Shown here: piece by piece, positions 7,873 to 14,823 of the stretch | Layout of the letters: each line of letters starts with the position of its first letter | How positions within the stretch are numbered: the stretch's first letter is position 1 | Assembly: GCF_001509485.1 (NCBI RefSeq) | Contig: NZ_LLZI01000018.1 | Coordinates: forward strand, 1-18,226 | Direction of reading: 5' to 3' | Origin: Streptomyces sp. NRRL F-4489 | GTDB taxonomy: Bacteria > Actinomycetota > Actinomycetes > Streptomycetales > Streptomycetaceae | DNA length: 18,226 nucleotides | The notes under the pieces: generated by a model | What the model saw: only the letters and a program-made list of their open reading frames with translations | The model's database searches: none | What the model was told of the DNA's origin: nothing | Program-made: the position numbers and the translations under genes

Positions 7873-9157
7873 AACCACGCACCACCAGACTGGCGTTGAG
7901 GCCGCCGAAGCCGAAGGAATTGCTCACCGCCACCGCTACCTCCTGGTAGCGCGCCTTCTCCGGCACGTAGTCCAGGTCGCAGGCCGGATCCGGGTTCTCC
8001 AGATTCAGCGTGGGGGGCACGATGCCGTCCCGTACGGACAGCACGGTGGCGATCAGCTCGGGCGCACCGGCGGCGGCGATCAGATGGCCCAGCATGGTCT
8101 TGTTGGCGGTGACCGCCAGCTTCCGGTAGTGCTCGCCGGCCGCGAACACGTCCTTGATGGCCCGGGTCTCGATCGGGTCGTTCAGGGGGGTGGAGGTGCC
8201 GTGCGCGTTGATGGAGTCCACCTCGTGCGGCGCGATCTCCCCGTCCGCCAGCGCCCGGCTCATGGCCAGCGCGGCGCCGTGGCCCTCCGGGTGCGGGGCG
8301 GTGACCTGGTAGGCGTCCAGCGAGCTGCCGAAACCCGCCAGTTCGGCGTAGACCGGCGCACCGCGGCGGCGCGCGCTCTCCTCGCTCTCCAGCACCAGCA
8401 TCGCCGCGCCCTCGGCCGCCACCAGCCCGCTGCGGTCCCGGTCGAAGGCCCGGCACAGCCGGTCCCCGAACAGCTCCGAGGTGGACGGCGCGCCCAGCAG
8501 GTGCAGCCCGGTCATGGTCGGCAGGTTGAGCACCGAGTCGGCGCCGCCCACCACCATCGCGTCCACCTCGCCGCGCCGGATCATCCGGAAGCCGTGGCCG
8601 ATGGCGTGGGTGGCGCCGGCGCAGGCGGTGGAGAAGTTCAGCGCCGGGCCGCGCAGCCGGTGGCGGGCGGCGATCCCGGCGGCCAGCGCGTCGTTGGTGC
8701 AGAACAGGCCGCTGGCCCGGTCCAGCAGGGCGCGCCGCTCCAGCAGCGTCCCCCAGCCGGGCCGCCCGTCCTCGCCGACCGCGTGCAGCAGCTCGTACGG
8801 GTCGCGCTCGGGGACGCCGGAGCCGACGGCGGTGCCGATCCGGCCCACCGCGCCCGCCGGGCCCGTCCCGTCCGCGGCGTCCAGGCCGGCGTCGGCCAGC
8901 GCCTGGGCGGCCGCGGCCAGCCCGAAGCGGGTACGCCGCTCCAGCGGCCCGTCCAGGCCCTCTCCGGCCCCGTAGCGGGCGGCGAACGCGGCGTCGTCCA
9001 CGGGCGCCGCGTAGCGCACCGGGAAGTCGTCCACACCGGGCAGCCGCCAGGGGCGGATCGCCGACCGGCCCGCGGTCAGGCCCTCCCAGACGGTCTGCCA
9101 GTCGAGCCCCAGTCCGCAGACGGCGCCCAGTCCGGTCACCACCACGCGGCGGCTCAT
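7862..9157 (-). CDS. beta-ketoacyl synthase (KS2), type II PKS condensing enzyme
   Basis: 431 residues, full length for a FabF-type KS. The complete catalytic set is visible: Cys179 in STACAGATHAIG, His319 in INAHGTST, Lys353 and His358 in NKTMLGH, plus the C-terminal SNSFGFGG loop. It catalyses decarboxylative Claisen condensation of malonyl-ACP with the growing acyl chain. The ATG at 9157 has a strong GGAAGGAG ribosome site and overlaps the stop of CLF1 (ATGA). It is followed directly by CLF2, the expected heterodimer partner. Discrete KS/CLF genes together with FabG and an ACP, and no aromatase or cyclase, suit a highly reducing type II system better than an aromatic one. Confidence 0.93.
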   Translation of the reverse strand: MSRRVVVTGLGAVCGLGLDWQTVWEGLTAGRSAIRPWRLPGVDDFPVRYAAPVDDAAFAARYGAGEGLDGPLERRTRFGLAAAAQALADAGLDAADGTGPAGAVGRIGTAVGSGVPERDPYELLHAVGEDGRPGWGTLLERRALLDRASGLFCTNDALAAGIAARHRLRGPALNFSTACAGATHAIGHGFRMIRRGEVDAMVVGGADSVLNLPTMTGLHLLGAPSTSELFGDRLCRAFDRDRSGLVAAEGAAMLVLESEESARRRGAPVYAELAGFGSSLDAYQVTAPHPEGHGAALAMSRALADGEIAPHEVDSINAHGTSTPLNDPIETRAIKDVFAAGEHYRKLAVTANKTMLGHLIAAAGAPELIATVLSVRDGIVPPTLNLENPDPACDLDYVPEKARYQEVAVAVSNSFGFGGLNASLVVRGYEH

Positions 9158-10311
9158 GTCCCGGCTCCTTCCAGTACGGCGGCGCACACCTGGCCGCGTG
9201 CGCCGCAGGCCAGCACCAGTGCCCGGGGGGCGGGCAGCGGCTCCTCGCGGACCGCGCCGCCGTCGGCGGCCAGCCGCCGCCCGGTGGCCAGCCCGTGGAG
9301 CGCCAGCAGGGTGTGCGCCAGGGGGTGGGCGGGGCCGAGCACCCCGGTGGCGCGCTCGGCGGTGAACGGGGCGGGCCGCTGCCCGACCCCCGCGAACACC
9401 CGGTCCAGCGCGGCCTCCTGGGCCCGTGCGGCCTCCGCCGACCAGGCGCTGTCGGGCAGCACCCAGCCGATCCCGGCGGCGTCCGTCCCGGCCGCCTCCA
9501 GCGCCGCGTGGACGGCCTCGGCGATCGCGGCGGCCCGGTCCTCCCCGGCGGCCCCGAAGGCCCGCCCGTAGCCGGCCAGCCGCGCCCCGGGAGCGCCGTC
9601 CCCGGCCCGCTGGGCGAGCAGGAACGCCGCGCCCTCCCCGGGCACCGCCCCGTTCCACCCCAGCTCCTCGTACTGGACGTAGAGCAGCGGATGGACCTTC
9701 GGGCTCACGGCGCCGATCAGCGCCGCCTCGTTCTCGCCCTCGGCGACCGACAGCACCCCGTCGATCAGCGCGGTCAGGCCCGCGTCGGAGAACGGCGAGT
9801 ACGCGGCCATCGCCCCGGTCAGCCCGCACACCGCGGAGATGTGCGCGGCGGCGGTGCTGTTGAGGTGCGACAGCCCGCTGAACGGCGGCACCTCGCGGCC
9901 GTAGAGCGCGGCGACCTCACCGGGCGACTCGGCGGCCTTGTGCAGCCGCTCCAGCGCCTCGAAGCGCAGTAACTCCTCGTCCACCGTGGGCAGTCCGAGG
10001 TACAGGCCCCAGCCGGGGCCGCCCACCGGGCCGCGCTCCGAGGGGCCGGCCAGCGCCAGCCGCGCCCCGTGGAGCGCCATCCGGGCCTGCTTCTCCGAGG
10101 TGCGCAGCACCCTGCGGTGCACCCCGAGGGTGGCCGCGTCCGGGTCGTCCACCAGGAACGCGGTGCGCTCCTCGGGCCACGGCCCGGTCAGCGCCTCCAC
10201 CGGGCGCCGGGTGTCCTTGCCGGCCACCAGGGCCGCCCACAGGTCATCGGGCCCGGTACCGGCCGCGGTGTACAGGCCGGGCGCGGTCAACCGCACGTCA
10301 TGGGTCGCCAT
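9154..10311 (-). CDS. chain-length-factor-like ketosynthase homologue (CLF1)
   Basis: 385 residues, clearly shorter than its paralogues. Sequence similarity to KS proteins is weak but recognisable: an N-terminal LTAPGLYTAAGTGPDDLW segment in place of VVTGxG, a YSPFSDAGLTAL stretch where a KS carries its Cys (Ser or Asp here), an AALIGAVS strand, and PGEGAAFLL. No NAHGT motif is present, and no NKxxxGH motif. I infer a non-condensing partner for KS1, which is encoded immediately upstream with a 1-nt overlap (TGATG). It contains the only TTA codon I found among the window's genes (Leu114). The family is inferred from position and residual motifs, so the assignment is somewhat less certain than for CLF2. 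Confidence 0.8.
   Translation of the reverse strand: MATHDVRLTAPGLYTAAGTGPDDLWAALVAGKDTRRPVEALTGPWPEERTAFLVDDPDAATLGVHRRVLRTSEKQARMALHGARLALAGPSERGPVGGPGWGLYLGLPTVDEELLRFEALERLHKAAESPGEVAALYGREVPPFSGLSHLNSTAAAHISAVCGLTGAMAAYSPFSDAGLTALIDGVLSVAEGENEAALIGAVSPKVHPLLYVQYEELGWNGAVPGEGAAFLLAQRAGDGAPGARLAGYGRAFGAAGEDRAAAIAEAVHAALEAAGTDAAGIGWVLPDSAWSAEAARAQEAALDRVFAGVGQRPAPFTAERATGVLGPAHPLAHTLLALHGLATGRRLAADGGAVREEPLPAPRALVLACGARGQVCAAVLEGAGT
9970..9972 (-). promoter_or_regulatory. TTA leucine codon (probable bldA-dependent translational control)
   Basis: Codon 114 of CLF1 reads TTA on the minus strand (GAG GAG TTA CTG). The frame was checked by counting from the ATG at 10311 (339 nt, divisible by 3). 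In Streptomyces the tRNA for TTA is the bldA product, so such codons delay translation until development or secondary metabolism begins. Confidence 0.8.
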
Positions 10312-11642
10312 CAGCGCGCTCCCCCCGCCCCGGCCAGGATCAGCGAGCAGTTCTGGCCGCCGAAGCCGAACGAGTTGGACAGCACCGCGGTCACCCGCGC
10401 CGGGCGCCGCTCGGTGACGACGTCCAGCCCGGCGGTCACCTCGTCCGGCTCGGTGAAGTTCAGCGTCGGCAGCAGCGTCTGCCGCTGGAGGCTGAGCACC
10501 GACAGCACCGCCTCGACGGCGCCGCTGTTGGCCAGCGAGTGGCCCAGGGCGGACTTGTTGCCGGTGACCGGCAGCCGGGCCGCGCGCTCCCCGAAGACGG
10601 TGTGCAGCGCGGCCGCCTCGCAGGCGTCGTTGGCCTGGGTGGCGGTGCCGTGCGCGTTGATGTGGTCGATGGCGTCCGGGGCCAGCCCGGCGTCGGCCAG
10701 CGCCGCCCGCATGCACTCGGCGTAGTCCGAGCCGTCCCGCGAGCTGGACGTCATCTTCACCGCCTCGGTCACCCCGGCGTACCCGGCGACGGTGGCCAGG
10801 ATGCGGGCGCCGCGCGCCTCGGCGTGCGCCCGGGACTCCAGGACGAGGAAGGCCGCGCCGTCCCCGATGACGAAGCCGTTGCGGTCCTTGTCGAACGGGC
10901 GGCTGATCTCCGCCGGCTCCCGGCCGTCCACGGGCGCCAGCGCGCCCACCCCGTGGAACGCGGTGACCGCGGCCAGCGTGGTCAGGCTCTCCGCGCCGCC
11001 GGCCAGCGCCACGTCCAGGGCGCCGCTGCGGATGTAGCGGTACGCGCTGCCGATCGCCATCCCGCCGGCCGCGCAGGCGTCCGCGTGGGTCTCCAGGACG
11101 CCGGCCGCGCCGAAGTAGTCGGCGAGCGCGGCGGTGGCGGTGTCCGGCTGGACCCGCTCGTGGCGCCCGTCCAGGCCGCCGTCCGTCCCGTCCGCGCCGG
11201 TCCGCTCCAGGTAGCCGTCCAGGTCCAGGACCCCGGCCTCGTGGTCGATGTGGCCGGCCAGCGCGGTGAGTTCGGCCGGCTCCATCAGCATCCGGTTGCA
11301 GGCCAGGAACACGCCGCCGCGGTCGGACTCCAGCCGCCGCGGCAGACCGCTGCGCTCCCACGCCTGGGCGGCGGCGTGCCAGGCCAGGACGCCGGCCGGC
11401 CCCAGCGGCCCGGCCTCGTCCGGCAGCGCCTCGGCCAGCCGCCGCCAGACCTCGGGGTCGATGTGCGCCGAGACGGCGCAGGGGACGCCCCACTCCGCGT
11501 GGCGCGGGTGCTCGGTGATGAGCGTGCGCCCTTCCGCGAGGTGGTCGAACAGGGCCTCCGGGTCGGTCAGGTGTCCGGCGACGAGACCGACACCGGTCAC
11601 CACGACCTCGTGTCCGGCCCTGCTGGGTTCAAGGGGTGTCAC
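10311..11642 (-). CDS. beta-ketoacyl synthase (KS1), type II PKS condensing enzyme
   Basis: 443 residues from the GTG at 11642, chosen because AAAGGAAAG lies just upstream and the VVVTGVGLV strand falls near residue 13 as in other KS proteins. A GTG at 11690 would add 16 mostly basic residues. The catalytic set is intact: Cys190 in ADACAAGGMAIG, His331 in INAHGTAT, Lys363 and His368 in NKSALGH, and the SNSFGFGGQN loop. The Cys motif is diverged from KS2 (ADACAAG against STACAGA), so the two KSs are not recent duplicates and may act at different stages, for example starter elongation and later extension. It follows the ACP gene by 61 nt and overlaps CLF1 by 1 nt. Confidence 0.92.
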   Translation of the reverse strand: MTPLEPSRAGHEVVVTGVGLVAGHLTDPEALFDHLAEGRTLITEHPRHAEWGVPCAVSAHIDPEVWRRLAEALPDEAGPLGPAGVLAWHAAAQAWERSGLPRRLESDRGGVFLACNRMLMEPAELTALAGHIDHEAGVLDLDGYLERTGADGTDGGLDGRHERVQPDTATAALADYFGAAGVLETHADACAAGGMAIGSAYRYIRSGALDVALAGGAESLTTLAAVTAFHGVGALAPVDGREPAEISRPFDKDRNGFVIGDGAAFLVLESRAHAEARGARILATVAGYAGVTEAVKMTSSSRDGSDYAECMRAALADAGLAPDAIDHINAHGTATQANDACEAAALHTVFGERAARLPVTGNKSALGHSLANSGAVEAVLSVLSLQRQTLLPTLNFTEPDEVTAGLDVVTERRPARVTAVLSNSFGFGGQNCSLILAGAGGAR

Positions 11643-11703
11643 TTGCTTTCCTTTCGCACGACGCGCACGACGGGGGACGGCTGTGGCCACCGGCCGCCGC
11701 GCG

Positions 11704-12282
11704 TCAGCCGACGGGCTGCGCGTCCCCGAGGGCGGCCAGCGCGGCGCGGACGCCCTCGGCCATCACCTCGTCGCCGGTGGCCGCCTCCAGCGCGGCCCCG
11801 CAGCCGGCGCAGACCGCCTTGCCGGACACCGCGAGCTCGGCCTTGTCGGCGCCGCACTCGGTGCAGTTCTCCGGCAGGTGGTCGAAGATCGCGTGGGTGA
11901 ACGCGGCCCAGTTCGCGCTGGTGGCCGCCGCGGCGACCTCGTACGGCCGCAGCCCGGCGTGGACCTGCTCCGCGGTGTAGTCGAACGCGCTGCGGCGCAG
12001 CACCTCGGCGGCCAGTTCGGTGATCCCGCCGCGCTCGTCGTAGAGCCGCTCGGAGCCGCCGAGGGCGTTGGCGAGCTGGTCCAGGACATTCGACTTCGGC
12101 AGCGCCACGCCGAGCTTGGTCTCCATTTCGAAACGGAATTCGACCAGGTCCAGGGATTCCGCGCCGAGGTCGCCGACCAGCGTGGCGTCCGGGGTGATCT
12201 CGTCGGCGCCGGTGCCCAGGACCTGCGCGAGTCCTTCCCGGACGATGTCGTGGATCTGCTCGGCCTGATACGGATTCTGCAT
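11704..12282 (-). CDS. acyl carrier protein with C-terminal zinc-ribbon-like extension
   Basis: 192 residues, more than twice the length of an ordinary ACP. Residues 1-80 are a carrier domain with phosphopantetheine attachment at Ser43 (GDLGAESLDLVEF) and a helix-3-like LPKSNVLDQLANAL. After a helical middle (about 88-135, DYTAEQVHAGLRPYEVA and WAAFTHAIFDHLPENC), four cysteines are spaced as two CxxC knuckles: Cys140/143 and Cys158/161, a pattern typical of zinc ribbons. The ACP carries the growing chain between KS/CLF, KR and the reductive aminotransferase. The start is ATG at 12282 with GAGGAG at a good distance. It is the first gene of the operon. The function of the extension is unknown; it could dock a partner enzyme or stabilise the domain. 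Confidence 0.9.
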   Translation of the reverse strand: MQNPYQAEQIHDIVREGLAQVLGTGADEITPDATLVGDLGAESLDLVEFRFEMETKLGVALPKSNVLDQLANALGGSERLYDERGGITELAAEVLRRSAFDYTAEQVHAGLRPYEVAAAATSANWAAFTHAIFDHLPENCTECGADKAELAVSGKAVCAGCGAALEAATGDEVMAEGVRAALAALGDAQPVG

Positions 12283-12642
12283 CGTTCACTCCTCGTTTGA
12301 GAGCACGCTTGAGCCCGCTGGACGCCAACCATTGCCCGGGCACAAGAATTCCCGGAAAACGGCAGCGGAAATTAAGCGGAGGGAGCCGTCACGCCGTACG
12401 CCGACCACCCGGAATGCCCGGGGTGCAGGGAAAGCACGGCACGGTGAGCCCGTTTATCGGCAAGCCTCGATGACGGCACGCGGAATTCGCCGGGGCGTTT
12501 GCCGGCGCCGGCCGCCGTTCGATGAATACGTGGATGGAATGCCCGATCAAGGCATGACAAGTCGCCCTGGAAAGGGGTGACCCGGCCCGCGGGCACAAGA
12601 GAAGGGGTGTACTTCCGTAATGCGGGAGTCCCCGGCTTCAGA

Positions 12643-12656
12643 CACCTTTGGAGGTG
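12643..12656 (+). promoter_or_regulatory. small hairpin over a ribosome binding site
   Basis: CACCT (12643-12647), loop TTGG and AGGTG (12652-12656) form a perfect 5-bp stem-loop. The GGAGGTG ribosome site (12650-12656) of the downstream 16-codon ORF lies inside it and would be masked when folded. Confidence 0.35.
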
Positions 12657-12662
12657 CTACAC

Positions 12663-12713
12663 ATGACCATTCCCCCGAAACAAAAGAATCCCCCGGAACA
12701 TGCTGGCACATAA
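12663..12713 (+). CDS. possible 16-residue peptide ORF
   Basis: ATG at 12663 is preceded by an excellent GGAGGTG ribosome site with 6-nt spacing and runs 16 codons to TAA at 12711-12713. The peptide would be MTIPPKQKNPPEHAGT, hydrophilic and Pro/Lys-rich. It uses several codons that are rare in this GC-rich genome (AAA, CAA, AAT, ATT, ACA), so it does not look like ordinary coding sequence here. It could be a leader peptide, a remnant, or chance. It is not an obvious precursor of a known peptide class. Confidence 0.25.
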   Translation: MTIPPKQKNPPEHAGT

Positions 12714-12826
12714 CCGGTCCCGCGTCTTCGGCGGACACGTCGTCGTGCCGCCCGCAAGCCCGTCCGCCTCAACCGGAGGCGCGATAAAAACGTTACCAGA
12801 GCCATCCGGGAGCGTCACTCATTTGT

Positions 12827-12856
12827 GCGATAGGTCACGTGACCCAGAGCGCCCAA
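12827..12856 (-). promoter_or_regulatory. candidate promoter of the PKS operon
   Basis: On the minus strand TTGGGC (12856-12851) and TATCGC (12832-12827) are 18 bp apart. The operator palindrome core lies in the spacer, with the putative -10 directly after GGTCACGTGACC. That is the same arrangement as in the promoter at 17891-17919, which is the main reason to propose it; the -10 match alone is weak. Confidence 0.35.
12831..12846. promoter_or_regulatory. palindromic operator, copy 1
   Basis: TAGGTCACGTGACCCA: a perfect 12-bp palindrome GGTCACGTGACC (12833-12844) extended to 16 bp with one mismatched pair. The same motif occurs as a perfect 16-bp palindrome at 17895-17910. Length and symmetry suit a TetR-family dimer site. 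It lies upstream of the ACP-KS operon. Confidence 0.65.
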
Positions 12857-13102
12857 GAAAGGGTCAGCCATAATAGTTCCGTGGTAATGGCAAAATTAAC
12901 GTGGCATTCACACTACCCGGTTTCGGTGTCCCGCCGCAGGACAGCGGCCGTTACCGCCCGTAAGTGCGGGCCGTGCGCCACTCCTATTCGGCCACGGCCG
13001 CCGAAATCCGGCCATCATCGGCCGCCCCGGACGGTCCTTTTCCGGCCAGCCGCCCTCCGACCGGCTCCGTTCCGGCCGGTTCCGCCCCCGGCCGCGCCCC
13101 GC

Positions 13103-13168
13103 CCACCCGCTCCCCGTCCACCCGCTCCCCCTCGGCCCGCGCCCGATCAGTTCGCGCCCGATCAGCTC
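13103..13168. repeat. 15-bp-period tandem repeats
   Basis: Two consecutive repeat pairs share a 15-bp period: CCACCCGCTCCCC at 13103-13115 and 13118-13130, then GCGCCCGATCAGYTC at 13139-13153 and 13154-13168. The second pair includes the stop codon of the ferredoxin reductase gene. Probably slippage-derived; no function is evident. Confidence 0.6.
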
Positions 13169-14427
13169 GCGCCGCTTTCCGCCCGCTCCCCGTCCGCCCG
13201 GTCCCCCTCCTCCTGGAGCCGCCGCGCGTACCCCGCCAGCCGCTTCCCCAGATTCACACTCACCGCACCGACCAGCCGGTCCGCCCGGTAGTGCGCCTCC
13301 ACCACCTTCTCCGACCCCGGCTCACCCTCCTCGGCGACCACCCGGTCCCCGGTCCCCGGCAGCCCCACCGACTTGATCCGCAGCCCGAACGCCGACGTCC
13401 AGAACGACGGCATATGGTCATACGCCTCGGCCGCCGCCGGCCCGGCCAGCAGATTCGCCGCCGCCAGCTCGCCCTGCGCCGCCGCGTTGCTCCAGTGCTC
13501 CAGCGGAACGGGCCCGTCCGCCGACCGCACCGCATCGCACCACGCCACGTCCCCGGCCACCACGATCCGCGGGTCCGCCGCCCCGGCCGTCCCGTCCGCC
13601 TCCGCCGTACGCGCGAACAGCCGTGCGTCGCAGTGCACCCGCCCGCCCGGCAGCGCCAGCCCGGCCCCGGCCAGCCAGCCGGTCGCCGGCACCATCCCGA
13701 TGGCCACCACCACCAGCTCCGCCGGCAGTTCGCTCCCATCGGCCAGCACCACCGCGCCGACCCGCCCGGCGCCCCGCTCGCCGCCTCGCTCCCCGGCCGT
13801 ACGGAATCCGGTCACCGCCGTCCCCAGCCGCAGCCCGACCCCGGCCCGGCGCGCCGCCGCCGCGACCACGTCCGGCACCGACCCGCCCAGCGCCCGCAGC
13901 GGCCGCCCGAACGGCTCGACCAGCGTCACCCGCACCCCGAGCCCCAGCCCGGCCAGCGACGACGCCAGCTCCACCCCCACGAAACCGGCCCCGACGATCA
14001 CCACCTCACGCGCTCCGCCGTCCACCGCCGCCCGCAGCGCCCGGACGTCCGCCAGCCCGCGCACCGTCAGCACCCCGGCCGGCACCTCCCCGGGCCAGGC
14101 CCGCGCCTGCGCCCCGGTCGCCACCACCAGCCCGTCGTACGGCACTTCGGTGCCATCGGCCAGCCGCACCCGGCGCCGCGCGCGGTCCAGCCCCGCGGCC
14201 GCCGTGCCCCGGATCCAGCGGGCGCCGAAATCCTCCGCGCCCGCCAGCCGGATATCGGCCTCCGCCAGCGTCCCGGCCACCACCTGCTTGGTCAACGGCG
14301 GACGGTCGTACGGAAGTTCCGCCTCGTCCGACACCACCGTCAGCGCGCCGTCGAAACCGCGCGCCCGCAGCGATTCGCCGGCCCGCACACCCGCCAGGCC
14401 CGCGCCCACCACGACGACCTCGCGCAC
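13162..14427 (-). CDS. FAD-dependent ferredoxin reductase (P450 electron-transfer type)
   Basis: 421 residues with the two dinucleotide sites of the glutathione-reductase-like oxidoreductase fold: VVVGAGLAG (FAD, residues 5-13) and VVIVGAGFVG (NAD(P)H, 142-151). ATGA (103-106) and AGDVA (291-295) mark the FAD-binding surfaces. This class passes electrons from NAD(P)H to a small ferredoxin that serves a P450. The GTG start at 14427 lies 3 nt after the ferredoxin stop, and the P450 gene is just upstream, so the three make one electron chain. The C-terminal end is charged and unconserved. The middle (about 208-222) has a Gly/Arg/Glu-rich loop. Confidence 0.92.
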   Translation of the reverse strand: MREVVVVGAGLAGVRAGESLRARGFDGALTVVSDEAELPYDRPPLTKQVVAGTLAEADIRLAGAEDFGARWIRGTAAAGLDRARRRVRLADGTEVPYDGLVVATGAQARAWPGEVPAGVLTVRGLADVRALRAAVDGGAREVVIVGAGFVGVELASSLAGLGLGVRVTLVEPFGRPLRALGGSVPDVVAAAARRAGVGLRLGTAVTGFRTAGERGGERGAGRVGAVVLADGSELPAELVVVAIGMVPATGWLAGAGLALPGGRVHCDARLFARTAEADGTAGAADPRIVVAGDVAWCDAVRSADGPVPLEHWSNAAAQGELAAANLLAGPAAAEAYDHMPSFWTSAFGLRIKSVGLPGTGDRVVAEEGEPGSEKVVEAHYRADRLVGAVSVNLGKRLAGYARRLQEEGDRADGERAESGAS

Positions 14428-14430
14428 CGC

Positions 14431-14622
14431 TCAGGCCCCCTCGACCGAGATCGCCCGCACCGGGCAGGCCCGCGCCGCCGCGGCCACCTTGCCCGCCAGC
14501 TCCGGCGCCGGGTCCGCCGCCACCTCCAGCTCCTCGTCGTCGTTCAGCGCGAAGACCTCCGGGGCCACCAGCGCGCACTGCCCCAGCCCGTCGCACAGCT
14601 CGTAATCGACCGTGATCCGCAC
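14431..14622 (-). CDS. ferredoxin, [3Fe-4S] type
   Basis: 63 residues from the GTG at 14622, chosen for its GGGAGAGG ribosome site and because it gives the standard MRITVDYELC beginning; a longer frame to 14688 adds non-homologous sequence. Only three cluster cysteines are present, Cys10 and Cys16 in CDGLGQC and Cys53 in ACPVRAI. The position that would be the second Cys of a 4Fe ferredoxin is Gly, as in the [3Fe-4S] ferredoxins that serve Streptomyces P450s. It is acidic overall and should shuttle electrons from the reductase encoded 3 nt downstream to the P450 encoded upstream. Confidence 0.93.
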   Translation of the reverse strand: MRITVDYELCDGLGQCALVAPEVFALNDDEELEVAADPAPELAGKVAAAARACPVRAISVEGA

Positions 14623-14700
14623 AGCCCTCTCCCCCAACTCACCGATGGAAACAATCCGTTGACACGGCAGCCCGGCACCCCGCCGCACTCACCGCCGCAC

Positions 14701-14737
14701 GGCGCCGGGCACCGACACGAAACCCGGGCCCGGCGCC
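14701..14737 (-). terminator. 10-bp inverted repeat between P450 and ferredoxin genes
   Basis: GGCGCCGGGC (14701-14710) and GCCCGGCGCC (14728-14737) are perfect arms around a 17-nt loop. More CCGGCGCCCG-like copies follow up to about 14790, so several alternative folds exist. The 201-bp gap is otherwise gene-free. It may attenuate read-through from the P450 gene into the ferredoxin gene. Confidence 0.4.
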
Positions 14738-14823
14738 CGTACGAATCCCGGCGCCCGCACCAAGTCCAGCGCCCGGCGCCCGGCGCCCCTACGGCATCAA
14801 CCGACGCCGTCACGCGCTACGCG

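Larger units (their letters stand above)
12283..13161. other. long intergenic / leader region
   Basis: About 880 bp lie between the ACP start and the ferredoxin reductase stop. The stretch around 12600-12960 is clearly richer in A/T than the flanking genes. It holds the operator at 12831, a possible small ORF with a hairpin over its ribosome site near 12650, and further right a C-rich, repeat-bearing part (about 13020-13168). If the ACP operon is read from the operator region, its mRNA would carry a leader of roughly 540 nt. I see no convincing conserved protein: the longer frames on both strands are Pro/Arg-rich shadows. Confidence 0.6.

Noticed and set aside
12372..12598. Two overlapping minus-strand frames of about 70 codons upstream of the ACP gene
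   Set aside because: No convincing ribosome site, no recognisable domain, and two frames are equally open, so neither stands out as coding.
12839..13291. Plus-strand frame of about 150 codons in the intergenic region
   Set aside because: Its GTG start lies inside the operator palindrome, it lacks a ribosome site, and the second half is Pro/Ala/Arg repeats from the C-rich DNA.
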